Shown here one piece after another: positions 40,081 through 50,137 of a stretch of 64,000 nucleotides of DNA; positions within the stretch are counted from its first letter, which is position 1, and every line of letters begins with the position of its first letter. The stretch comes from Dermacentor variabilis (taxonomy: Eukaryota; Arthropoda; Arachnida; Ixodida; Ixodidae), in the NCBI RefSeq assembly GCF_050947875.1, contig NC_134574.1, positions 152,498,934-152,562,933 of the forward strand, given 5' to 3'. The position numbers and the translations under genes were made by a program. Below the pieces are notes generated by a model. That model had not been told where the DNA came from and did no database searches. It saw nothing but the letters and a program-made list of their open reading frames with translations.

Positions 40081-42210
40081 AATGGTCATGATGAAATAGT
40101 AAGTAAAAGGGGGAATACCCAGCAGTATCGTGGCGTGATGAATAATAGGCAAACATGACATAAAGGAGCGCCACATGCGAGTCCTTGTGGTCGGGGGAAA
40201 CGTATTTCTATAGCATGTCAGTAATGGTCCGATTAAGTCGCTCAGTAAGGCCGCTAGTCTGGCGATGATAGGAGGTAGCCAATTTGTGCTTAGTAGAATA
40301 TGAGCGTAAGATGTCGGCGATGACGTGGGAGAGGAAAGTGCGGCCGTGGTCAGTAGGAAGTTGTCGCGGGGCGCCATGTACTAAAACGATATCCCGGAGT
40401 AGGAAATCTGCGACTTCAGTTGCGCAGCTCGTGAGAAATGCCTGAGTGGTGCCGCAGCCCGTCGCGTAATCAGTAGCGAAGGCGATCCACCTGTTTCCGG
40501 AGCTGCACTCGGGGAAAGGGCCAAGGAGATCAAACCCACGCGAAAGAATGGTTCAGGTGGAATGACGATGGGCTGTAAGTATCCGTCAGGAAGCGTTGCT
40601 GGTTTTTTGTGATGTTGACAGGACTTGCAAGCAGCTACATAGCGCCGTACGGAGCGTGCGAGGCCGGGTCAGTAGAAGCGGCGGCGCACGCGGTCGTAAG
40701 TGCGAGCAAACCCAAGGTGTCCGGCAGTTGGGGCGTCATGAAGCTCCTGAAGCACGGTTGAACGGAGGTGTTGAGGAACGACAAAGACAAGGGGAGGACC
40801 GTCAGTACAACTTGCGTCGGTACAAAATCCCTTCGTTGAGGACGAACCACCGTAACGATGGATCAGTAGCAGCAGATTCCATTCAGGCAATGAGGGTCCT
40901 CAAAGTAGCGTCATGGCGCTGCTCGTTGGCCATGTCTAAAAGCTGGGAAATGGAAAGAACACTTGTGGAATCGTCCATGTCGGCGTTGGCGGGCGTGTGT
41001 ACAGTGTAACGGGACAAGCAGTCGGCGTCCTTGTGTAGGCGAGCAGACCTATGCACCACTGAACAGGAATACTCTTGTAGCCACAAAGCCCATCATCCAA
41101 GCCTCCCTGTGGGATCCTTTAAGGACTAAAGCCAACAGAGGGCGTGGTGGTCCCTTACAATAGAAAAGGGCCTGCCGTATAAATAGGGCTGGAAATTTGC
41201 TACTGTCCATACAACGGCTAGACATTCGCGCTCGGTAAAACAGTAGTCCCACTCCACAGGTGACAAAAGACGGCTAGCGTACGTGATGACACGTTCATGG
41301 CCGTGTTGAACTTTTGCCAAGATGGCACCGATTTCCGCGGCATCTGGAAGCGTGCGCACCTCTGTATGGGCTGAAGTAGCGAAGTGTCCTAGAATCAGTG
41401 GGGTGGTGAGCATGGCGGTAAGGAGAGAAAACGCGGCGGCCTGAGAGGATCCCCATGAAAACGGCACACTTTTCTTCAGGAGATATGTGAAAGGGCGTGC
41501 CAAGGTAGCAAAATCTTTAACAAAGCAGCGGAAGTAAGAGCAAAGGCCCACGAAGCTTGCGACATCTTTTGCAGACTGTGGGACAGGGAACTGCTTCACG
41601 GCGCGAATTTTCTCTGGATCCGGTCGGATGCCACTTGCATTGACAACATGTCCAAGAACAGTAATCTCACGGAGGCCGAAGTTACATTTCCTAGAGTTGA
41701 GCTGTCAACCGGCCTTGCGAAAAACGGCTAATACAGCTGAAAGGCGTTCAATGTGCGTGCTGAATGAGCGCGAGAACACAATAACATCATCTAGCGTTGC
41801 ATAGCCCGAAAGGCATAACTTTGAACTGGTAAAGACCATCAGGCGTTATAAAGGCGGTTTTTCCCGATTTAGGTCATCGACAGCGATTTGCCAATATCTG
41901 GACCGTTTGTCAATGGACGAAAATGCTGCGCCCCGTATAGGCAATCGAAAGCGTCATCGATAGGAGGTAGTGGGTAGACCTCCTTCGTGATGCGGTTGAG
42001 GTGGCGGTAATCGACGCAGAATCTCCATACTCCGCCTTTCTTTCTGACCAGTATAACAGGTGACGCCCAGGAAATGGACGATGGCTCAGTGATGTCTTTC
42101 GGTAGCATCTTGTCTACTTCGTTTTCATGACTGGCGCCCCGAAGCTGAAACTCGGTAGGGTCTCCGATGTATGGGTGGATTACCGCATATATGTAGATAA
42201 TGCCTGACAA
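40081..42210 (-). pseudogene. Gypsy C pol: RT, RNase H, integrase (disrupted)
   Basis: The RT part (42210-41800) has SWASPVILVRKK, FCVDYRHLNR and VYPLPPIDDAFD. At about 41793-41796 MPFGLCNA runs straight into LDDVIVFSRSF, so about 25 residues including the first residue of the YxDD box are deleted. RNase H (about 41370-41090) shows VRTLPDAAEIGAIL in place of HTDAS, so the active-site Asp context is changed; YASRLLSPVEWDY and FTERECLAVVW remain. The integrase shows a zinc domain (HLGFARTYDRVRRRFY, CKSCQHHKK) and core pieces (SGLTERLNRTIT in another frame). It is inactive. Confidence 0.85.
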
Positions 42211-42405
42211 GTGACGTCTGGCTTAAGGGTTGATTGTTCAGGTCGAATATATCTTTGTAGGAAAGCAATAGACCGCAGAGCTATTCAGCCTCCGCAGGAG
42301 TGAGATTCTGGGCGATCATTTTCCTAATGTCGTTGTCAGCACATTTGGCAGACCGGACAGGCTCAAAGGAAGCGTCGACGGCAAATGTCTCGACTCAGCT
42401 TACTT

Positions 42406-43010
42406 CTAAGCAGTAATCATAACCAGGGTGATATCTTTAGGCAGAATTTGCTTAGTGAGCCAGAAATTCGCCACAGGGAGATACATGCGATTGTCTGTGA
42501 CCATCAGTTGTGTATGCGGGACAGTAGCGTTGTAGGAGAGAACAATGGCAGTTATGGGAGCATAGATGTAATCATCATTGGGAGCTGGCGTAGGCGGCGA
42601 CATTTTGATGTATGTCAAGACCTGTTTTGTAACTGGAACAAAATCAGTCGGTCTTAGGCGAAGCTTCTGTGGTGTCGGAGGAGCGTCCAGTAGAGGCAGG
42701 TCAAGACGCACAGTGCTTGAGGAACAATCGATGAGCGCTGACTGGGCGGAGAGGAAGTCTAGGCCCAGTACGAGCACATGGGGGCATTGGTTGACCACAG
42801 TGAAAAGGACAACACTATGGCGGCGGGAAATGCTTACACGTGCAGTACACATTCCGACCATGGTCGCCATACTACCGTCGGCGATTCGTACGAAACGAGT
42901 AAAGGCAGGCGTAACAATTTTCTTTAAATGGCAGCGTAATGCGTCTGGTCATAATCCATATGTGTGCTCCGGTATATATGAGTGCCGTAACCGGTGAGCC
43001 ATCACCTTGG
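42406..43010 (-). pseudogene. Gypsy C protease region with Asp-to-Tyr active site
   Basis: The reading GSPVTALIYTGAHI aligns with HPVTALVDTGADYSVM of gypsy A. The catalytic Asp codon of DTG is TAT (Tyr) at 42976-42974, so the aspartic protease cannot work. Downstream, VLVLGLDFLSAQSALIDC is the conserved I-LG-x-DFL block. A frameshift separates the two. Confidence 0.78.
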
Positions 43011-43022
43011 ACGTCAAGAATG

Positions 43023-44281
43023 TTATGTCTCGTAAACAGCGTCAAAGGAAAATTTTTCGGCGAATCCTACATTGTAGCACCACCTTGAGGTGCCGCATTG
43101 CCTAGTATTTCTGCTGGGGTGGTCCTGGGAAGGTTGGCGACGGCGAGCGGAGATGCGGCGGACGTGGCTGGCGACGTTGAGGCGAGGGCGAGCGAGCATA
43201 GCGGCGAGTCGAGGTAGTGGCATCGGAAGAGTCGTATAAGCGATGGGGTGAAGAACTTCGGCGCGAACTTGAATTCCAGGTGTTTCGAGGAGGGGACGGC
43301 CAACGGCTCCGGCAGTGACGGGAAACGTTCCCGATTCGGCCGCAGGAGAAACACATCGGCCTCTCGTCAGGTGAACGCCAGTCTTATGGATTCCTGGTAG
43401 TGTAGGGATAACGGACACTGTGAGGTGGACAGCGATTGGACCGAGGCGTAGGAGGAGAGCGGGTGTCCGGGCGACTCAAGGAGCAGGTGCTGGGAAGACC
43501 CATATTAGTGATTTCTTGGCGAACCACGGACTGTATCAGTGATATCGTCTCAGCAGTGCTGTTCCAAGACTACTGTTGAGGCGATGCAGAAAACGCTGCT
43601 TCGAGTTCGCGGCGTACAATTCGGGTCACGTTTTCATTTGGTGGTGGCGAGCTAGATGGGTAGGTGGGGCCGGTAAAGGAAGAGGTCGCTGTAGTATTTA
43701 GAAGCCGCGTAAACTGATTCTATATACGGCGACTCTTCGCCTGCTCCAAACGGCGGCATTCCTTCATGATGGCGTCGACAGTCAATAAGTTTCTAAAGGC
43801 CAGAAGGTTGAACGCGTCGTTGGCGATGCCTTTGATAATGTGTCCAACCTTGTCCGCCTCTGGCATGGACATGTCGATTTTATGACAGAGGGCTAGGGCG
43901 TGCTGTATAGGAGACATATGACCAGGTAGCAGTTTGCGCACACCTGACGAGTTGTTTCTTGGCGGCTAGTTGTCGACCGGTCGGATTGCCAAAAACGCCG
44001 TACAACTTTTCTTTGAACAAATCCCATCTGAGTACTTCTTCGTTTGTATAAAATCACGTTCGTGGTGTTCCGTCGCGGTAGAACATAGCATTGGCCAGCA
44101 TTATGGTCGCATTGAACCTGCTCACCTTCCTGATGCGCTCGTATATCTTCAACCATTCTTCTGCGTAAACACCATCGCGGCCGGTGAACTTGCCTGGGTC
44201 GTGCGGCTGAGGTAGAGCAACGTACTGGGTACGCGTAGTCGGCATTGCAGCTGCAGACGCCATGCCTTTCCCTGCATTCAT
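43023..44281 (-). pseudogene. Gypsy C gag (disrupted)
   Basis: The start is MNAGKGMASAAAMPTTRTQY (ATG 44281), followed by LPQPHDPGKFTGRDG and EEWLKIYERI, the usual gag opening. After shifts come PIQHALALCHKIDMSMPEAD and FNLLAFRNLLTVDAIMKECR. Near 43310-43350 the nucleocapsid knuckle reads CFSCGRIGNVSRHC; Asn replaces the zinc-binding His of CX2CX4HX4C. An SR/RSP-rich end follows. Several stops and shifts (near 44050, 43720, 43420) prevent translation. Confidence 0.78.
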
Positions 44282-44353
44282 GGTGCCCGGCTGGGTGAGA
44301 CGTCCGCTGCGGAGCTCTGCGGTGAAGACGCATATCCCACACGTTCACCAAAA

Positions 44354-44478
44354 TGTCACGGGTATATACACGATGTACTTATAAGGCCTGCATAAGCAGC
44401 AGCCGAGAATCCCGAGAGGCTGTTGCCCCTTCGTCGTCTTCACCGTCGACGATATTGTCCTGTTTTCCAACCATAACA
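44354..44478 (-). repeat. 5' LTR of gypsy C (125 bp)
   Basis: Plus-strand TGTCACGGGT to CATAACA; the partner of 38918-39049. Confidence 0.88.
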
Positions 44479-44482
44479 ATAT
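44479..44482. repeat. Target-site duplication ATAT, right (gypsy C)
   Basis: ATAT followed by GACAAGAGTG, the continuation of the interrupted array unit. Confidence 0.9.
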
Positions 44483-45424
44483 GACAAGAGTGTATGGCGA
44501 ACATAACGATACGCCATAACACGCGGGTAATGTAAGCCATGAAACAACCATCTGCGTCTTGGTGCTCTCATGGTAGTTTCGTTAACTTGGTGGGTACCAA
44601 AATAGATATAATACGACAAAAGTGTATGGCGAACATAACAAAGGTCTTGACATGCGTGTCATGTACGTCATGAAACAGCCGCCTCCATCAGGGTGCTCTC
44701 ATGGCCGTTTCGTTAATTTGGTAGGCACAATAATTGGCATAATACGACAAGAGTGTATGGCGAACATGATAAATAATGACATGAATGTCATGACACGAGT
44801 GTGTGTAGGTCATGCAACAACCACCTGCGTCTTGGTGCTCTCATGGCAGTTTCGTTAACTTGATTGGTACCAAAATAGGCATAATATAATTTACTAAACG
44901 ATAATGTACTAAACTTGCCATAATATGACAAGAGCGTTTGGCGAACATAACGATAGGTTATGACATGAATGTCATGGCACGAGTGTCATGTAGATCATGG
45001 AACAGCCGTCTACGTCTTGGTGCTCTCATGGTCGTTTCATTAACGTGGTACCAAATTTGGCTAAATATGACTAGATTGTATGGCGAACATAACGATAGCT
45101 CATGACATGCGTGTCTTGTAGGTCATGAAAAAGCCACCTACGTATTAGTGCTCTGATGGTCGTTTCGTTAACTTGGTACCAAATTTGGCATAATATGACA
45201 ACAGTGCATGGGGCACATAGCGACAGGTCATGATATGAATGTTATGACACGCGTGTCATATAGGTCATGAAACAGCCGCTTACGTCTTGCTGCTCTCGTG
45301 GTCGTTTCGTTAACTTTGTAGATACCAAAATTGGCATAGTATGACAAGAGTGTGTGGCGAACATAACGATAGGCATGAATCTTAGAACGACAGGAAGCTG
45401 AGCTAGTTGGTAAGGATTCGTTAT

Positions 45425-45544
45425 GTAAAAAAGAGGTGAGGCTTGCAGACAGGACACAAGAGTAGAGAAGTGGACAAAATGAACGGCGTTCGTTTTGTCC
45501 ACTTCTCTACTGTGTCCTGTCTGCACGCCTCATCTCTTTTTTAC
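45425..45544. repeat. Fold-back element 1 inside array
   Basis: The left arm GTAAAAAAGAGGTGAGGC... (45425-45482) and right arm (45491-45544) are inverted copies, about 50 of 56 bases matching around AGACAGGACACA and GAAGTGGACAAAA. It interrupts one array unit. Its structure is like that at 50008-50137 and 51667-51790. Confidence 0.8.
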
Positions 45545-45835
45545 ACGTGACATGAATGTCATGACACGTGTGTCATGCAGGTCATGAAACAGCCGCTTTG
45601 CGTCTTGATGCTCTCATGGTCGTTTCGTTAACTTAGTAGGTACCAAAACTGGTATAATATGACAAAAGTGTATGGCGAACATAACGGTAGGTCATGACAT
45701 GTCAAGACACGCGTGTCATTTAGGTCGTGAAACAGCCGCCTGCGTCTTGGTCATTTCGTGAACTCGGTTACCATGGTCGTTTCGTTAACACTGCTTCGCA
45801 TAACATCGATTCCCATAGGCATAGAATTTTCCGGG

Positions 45836-46195
45836 TTTTATATAAGCATGATCTGATACCCCATGGATGGTTCCCTTCGCCTTTTCCCCTCCCGATATAT
45901 TTTGTATCATCCACTCTTTATTTATCCTTTTATTCATTAATATTGATTTATTTGTTGACTCAATCACTACTTTTTATTATTTATTTATATTCTTAATACT
46001 CCTGCCATCCCCTTCCCCATTTAGGCTATAATGAGATATCGTGTCAATTAAGTATGTATTTATATAGTCATTCATTCAATTCATTGATATATTCATTCTT
46101 TATGGATGTACCGCGCAGGGATCATGTTAAAGAGAGACTCCTGGATGCACTTTTCTCCTGAAGTTACGCATCAGGTAAGTCAAGTGAGCGATTAC
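45836..46195. other. No recognised gene
   Basis: AT-rich, with many TTTAT and ATTCATT words; nothing coding. Confidence 0.5.
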
Positions 46196-46199
46196 TCGC

Positions 46200-46395
46200 C
46201 GCGCGGGCACCGAGTGACTTTAGCGTCTCCACCTCAGCACAAGGTCGGGGGCTCGATTCCCGTCCGAGACGTGTGACGGGAGCGTTATGACGGGACTGTG
46301 TGCAGAACCACTTGTATATTTCGATTTAGGTAGATATTACCGAACCACAGGCAGTCAAAATAATCAGTAACACCCCACTACGGCATCTAAAAAAC
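46200..46395 (+). mobile_element. Diverged tRNA-derived SINE (Ruka-like)
   Basis: A B-box-like GGGGGCTCGATTCCCG lies at 46246-46262 after a degenerate head. The body shows TTCGATTTAGGTAGATATTA, CCACAGGCAGTCAAAAT and CCCCACTACGGC, in the same order as the SINE at 14931-15168 (ATTTATGTGCACGTTAAAG, CCCCAGGTGGCC, CTCCACTACGGC). It is old, with many substitutions and no visible duplication. Confidence 0.6.
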
Positions 46396-47060
46396 GTACT
46401 GTGTCATTTCGGGAGGTTAAAATGTACAACTAAATAATGTGAACTCCTGGACTGACAGGGACTCGCACCGAGCCTTCCGTGAGCGGGTTCTGGATTCCAG
46501 AATGGGATGTTTGAAGAATTGCGGCTAAATTGTCCGTATTTCAGGAGTCGTATCATTGTGCTTGTGAGCATAGGTGTGACAATAAACATAACTTGCTGAC
46601 TCACTCGCAAAATGTATGTTTTCCGTAGGGCTCATTCGCGCGTAGACGCATAAAAATTTTACTCAGTCGGGCTCTTCTTGATGAGTCTTTGTGAGTGCGA
46701 GTGCATGTGAACATAGGGCGACCATGTCAATTCAAGCTTTTCTATGCGTAAGCATTTATATGCGCACCCAACAAGAAAATCGTGCGTTTCGTAAGACAAA
46801 GACGTGGGCCCATCCCAGAGCTAGTGAAATACCGGGCCGACTCGTGGCGGATGTCAAGCAGGCTTCAAGCAGTCAGCAAATTGAAGCGAAAATTGCGTAC
46901 ATACTTTGGACTCACGCATGCAATATAGAGAGAGCCCGCAGTAGCGGGCGGCTTTACCTTCGCGTTGCTTGTCGCTTCTACGCGAACACAGCGGCGTCAA
47001 CACAGCGCTCCCAAATCTCTCAGCGCATGCCGTACAAAACCCCTTTCGTAGATCCGTTTG
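46396..47060. other. No recognised gene
   Basis: No coding similarity recognised. An open + reading at 46691-47137 lacks motifs and overlaps the neighbouring LINE tail. Confidence 0.4.
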
Positions 47061-47061
47061 A

Positions 47062-48400
47062 GGTGGTGGTGGTGGTAAACATTATTGAAAGGCAGAAGGG
47101 TAAAGGGGGACGTGGCTGGGGAATCAGGCTCAAGTAAGGACCTGGGCCTGCTCGGCCTCCTCCGGCCAGTCCACATGGTTCAAGCTGTCGGTCGACATCC
47201 CCGGAACTGAGCCAGACTGTCCAGTCAGTCTTGCTGCTGACGGGGGGATGAGAAAACGGGAGCGTGGTGTATTCTCACATTATGTGCGTGAGTGCTCGTG
47301 TTTATGAACACAGACGACATTGGTCGCTTTCCTTGCCCTCTGTGATTTGGTAATGTACTTTGGGTGTGGGTATGCGTTTGTCTCGAGTCGCCTAAACACA
47401 ACCGCTTGCGTTTTATCGAGTTGCTTAGCCGGTGGTGGGAGCACGTGATGCCTCAAGCTATACTTATGGGCTATTTCATGATAAGTCTCGCAGGGTTCCT
47501 CGTGTCTCTCCTCCTCATTCACGCCGTCCGCATCCGCGGACGAGGCTCGGCGCGCGAGATCTCGAGCCAAACTGTGAGCCGACGCGTTGCCGGGCATAGC
47601 CGCGTGAGCGGGGGTCCACAGGAGGGTTTTCAAGTCGCTTAGGGGGCGCCGCGTGAGGACATGGTACGCCTGTTTGGAAATTCTACCTCGGACTAAATTG
47701 CCGATGGCCTGCTTGATTGACATCGCTGATGACGGTATTCGCTTCCGCATGCAAGGCCATGGCAGCCGCGGTTTCCTCCGCTTCCACCACTCGGCCAGCC
47801 GTGATTGTTGTGTGTTCTATCAATCCTCCATTGTGAACCGCTACTACCGCGGTCATGAGGTCGCCGCGATTGTGTCTCGCTGAGTCTGTGTAGACCACTC
47901 CATCTTGCGAGCCATAGCGTCGCCAAATGGCTTCACTACGGGCCTGCCGACGGCCCTGATGGAACTTGGGGTCCATGTTTCGGGGTAGAGGCGGGGCATA
48001 AATATGCCCCCTGTCCTTTCGCGGAATCGTCATGTACTCTGTAACCTCGGGGATGGCCTCGGGACTGAGCTTCCGGAGGACTGTGCGGGCAGCCGCGGTT
48101 AGTGAGAGACGACGGACTTGGGCTGTGTGGTGAGCGTCTCAGACCTCCTCGATCGTGTTGTGCATGACTAAGGCCTCTAGCCATGCCGTGGCCGCGTGGT
48201 CCGAAAGGCCCGTTTGAAGGTATGGGCCCGTGCGTCTCTCCTAAACGCGAAGCGGCGAGGACACCACGCGCGAAGCTATCAGCAGTCAGCACTCTGTCTG
48301 CATCGCAGGTCGCGTTCAAGATATAGTCCGTGCGGTGCCTAATGGTTCGATGCGAATGGAGAAGGCGCTAAAGAGCGACACCAGCTTGTAATGATTGTAA
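47062..48400 (-). mobile_element. I-group LINE, 5' truncated 3' third
   Basis: A minus-strand ORF2 end with RNase H is followed by a 3' UTR (47279-47080) and an (ACC)n tail (plus-strand GGTGGTGGTGGTGG at 47070-47083). The upstream limit is about 48235-48400, where alignment with other ORF2 proteins fades. Confidence 0.75.
47280..48235 (-). pseudogene. I-group ORF2 RNase H and C-terminus (frameshifted)
   Basis: RNase H is read in two frames: first VVYTDSARHNRGDLM with GGLIEHTTITAGRVVEAEET, AMALHAEANTVISDV; then after a shift near 47700 QAIGNLVRGRISKQAYHVL and LLWTPAHAAMPGNASAHSLA. These supply D, E, D and the H-containing last motif (here PAHAAMPGN; usually PGHxGxxGN). Upstream, MHNTIEEV and RRLSLTAAARTVLRKL belong to the region between RT and RNase H, in another frame. 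The C-terminal knuckle is degraded. Confidence 0.75.
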
Positions 48401-50007
48401 TGCCATCAGCGCACCTGGCGTCGCCACCTGCAGTAGTTTGCTTGCCTCATCAATTCACCTTGCACCGCCGTCCTCAGTAGTTCGTGTTGCCGCAGCACTG
48501 TCGCTTATACTGGTCGTACCAAGTTTCATAGTATTGATAATGAAACCAGCCTGCGTGAAAATGAGCAAGTGAAAACAATATTTGCTAATACTTAGACCAC
48601 TCCCCGAGGAGTTTCTGTGTGAATTCTTTGGAGTCGGTGACTCTCAGGTAACGACTCTGTGTCCCATGGGCGACTCGGTGTTCTTCGGAGTTTACGAGAC
48701 GAAATGTGAAGCTGAACCTATATGGCTCGGAATGAATCTGAGCCTGTGCATCCACAACTGACGCCCGTCTATCGACTAAGCTTGAGTGCGGACGTGCCAT
48801 AAAAGAGCTTCTGTCTTTTTCTCAAAGAAAATTTGACGACGTACGTAAGTTGTAGGGAAATCAGTTGTGAAGCCTAATTCCTGTGAATTGCGCTACAGCT
48901 ACTAAACTGAGTTGTATTCCGTGCATTCACCTCTACGCCAGCTGTGTGCAAGTCCTTACGAGCGCACTTCTCCAGCACTCGCCAATCTTGCCCCTAGACT
49001 TAGGTATCGTTTGCGCCGATGCGCTCTTTTTCCGCCTATTTTTCTCCCCCATGTAGGCGTAAGGGAGAGAAATATCAAGTTTACTTTATTTCATCAAGAA
49101 AGGAAAAATCTAGGAGCCGCGTAAAAGCTGCCACGTACAGCAGCTTGACAGGGTGGCTACCTTGCAAGATTTGACAGCAATGTCTAGCAAAGCAATCAGG
49201 CTTTGGTAACGACTGCAATTAATTCCACTTCGACTGTCACAAAAGGAATATAAAACAAACAGAACAGTGTAAATTTCGATGAGCACCGAGCCCTAACGCG
49301 AATATACGCTAAAGGAATTGGCGGTATGTCTGTGAAAGGGACTGACAGCCAATTTTTCAGGACCCAGTCTTTTTATGACGCCGCGATATGCTCATCCTCA
49401 GAAGTGTTTATACCGGCCGCGGTTACATGCAAAAGGAGCGCGGAAATTTCGTAAACAGGATTTTTCGATCTGATCAATCTCTACAAATCAGGCGTCCCGA
49501 CGCCAGTAACACCTAGAAGTGAGAGCGACGCCAATAGTCTGCCTCAAAAATTGAGAAATCAAAACTATGGGTTCTTAGATCGGGAGGAGAGCGTCGCCAG
49601 ACCTCGGAGGCTGTGGCAGAACAATGGGTGGCTCTTGCAGGAGTGAGTGAAACTTTCATTAACCATCGCGATTTTGAGTTTTTCACCCATCTCGAGAATA
49701 AGATGCTGCTGTATAGTAAGTTGGGGCATTTGTTGCAATTGCATGTCCAAGTTCTCCCAGTGCCATTATGGCCCCTGAGAACAGACCACAGCGTGCTCCG
49801 TACGACCACGGAGACCATGGCGCCGCTTTCGTACTCGTAGCAATCATAGATTTGGCTACGCATTGTAATTTACAGAAAGAATTCGCAGTTCCGCTCGAAA
49901 GGCGGAGCACCGATTGCGATAGAAAATTACTAGATAGCTGCATGAAGTAAGGATAGTAGTTATATCGGCCGTATAAATTTGTAAGCATTCGCTTACTAAC
50001 TAAATTA
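48401..50007. other. No supported gene
   Basis: A 71-codon minus-strand reading (48800-48585; HSEPYRFSFTFRLVNSEEHR ending LLGEWSKY-stop) looks protein-like but has no recognised family and only a weak acceptor. Nothing else was recognised. Confidence 0.4.
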
Positions 50008-50137
50008 ACAATGATAGAATGCGTAAGCGTGACTCAGTGACGACGTAGCAAGAAAGAGACACACATCTTCAGTGCTATCTTTGTGTGTCTGCTTCTTTCT
50101 ACGTCCTTGTTCAGTCGCGCTTGCACATTCTATCGTG
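50008..50137. repeat. Fold-back element 2
   Basis: Inverted arms of about 56 bp (50008-50065 and 50082-50137) share GATAGAATG, AAGCG-GACT, GACGTAG-AAGAA and GACACACA, with a loop of about 16 nt. No ORF. A short non-autonomous or Penelope-terminal type repeat is possible. Confidence 0.8.

Larger units (their letters stand above)
38918..44478 (-). mobile_element. Ty3/gypsy LTR retrotransposon C, decayed, inserted in tandem array
   Basis: Diverged LTRs of 132 and 125 bp are flanked by ATAT, with a primer-binding-type sequence (TGGTGAACGTGTGGG) next to the 5' LTR at 44353. Gag and pol pieces lie in order on the minus strand, and a 5'-truncated LINE sits in the integrase region. Frames are broken many times and the protease and RT active sites are damaged. 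Internal order and LTR start (TGTCAC) match gypsy A, but the proteins are clearly of another lineage. Confidence 0.92.
44479..45835 (+). repeat. Leader-array-tail repeat, large copy, right part and tail
   Basis: About eight units (anchors about 44544, 44677, 44818, 45003, 45132, 45271, 45587, 45734) are followed by the tail CACTGCTTCGCATAACATCG, ATTCCCATAGG, TTCCGG. The tail is homologous to that of the small copy at 36460-36505. One unit is stretched by the fold-back insertion at 45425-45544. With the left part, the original copy had about 19 units in about 2.9 kb. Confidence 0.88.

Noticed and set aside
39475..40085. Clean target duplication for the LINE inside gypsy C
   Set aside because: Several similar TTTAAGAAA and ATGGTCATGA-like words near the junctions prevent an unambiguous call.
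35935..45835. CRISPR-like appearance of regularly spaced repeats
   Set aside because: The whole 143-bp unit is repeated without unique spacers, unit length varies, and the context is eukaryotic. It is a tandem array.
48585..48800. 71-codon minus-strand reading ending LLGEWSKY
   Set aside because: Protein-like composition, but no recognised family and weak splice context.
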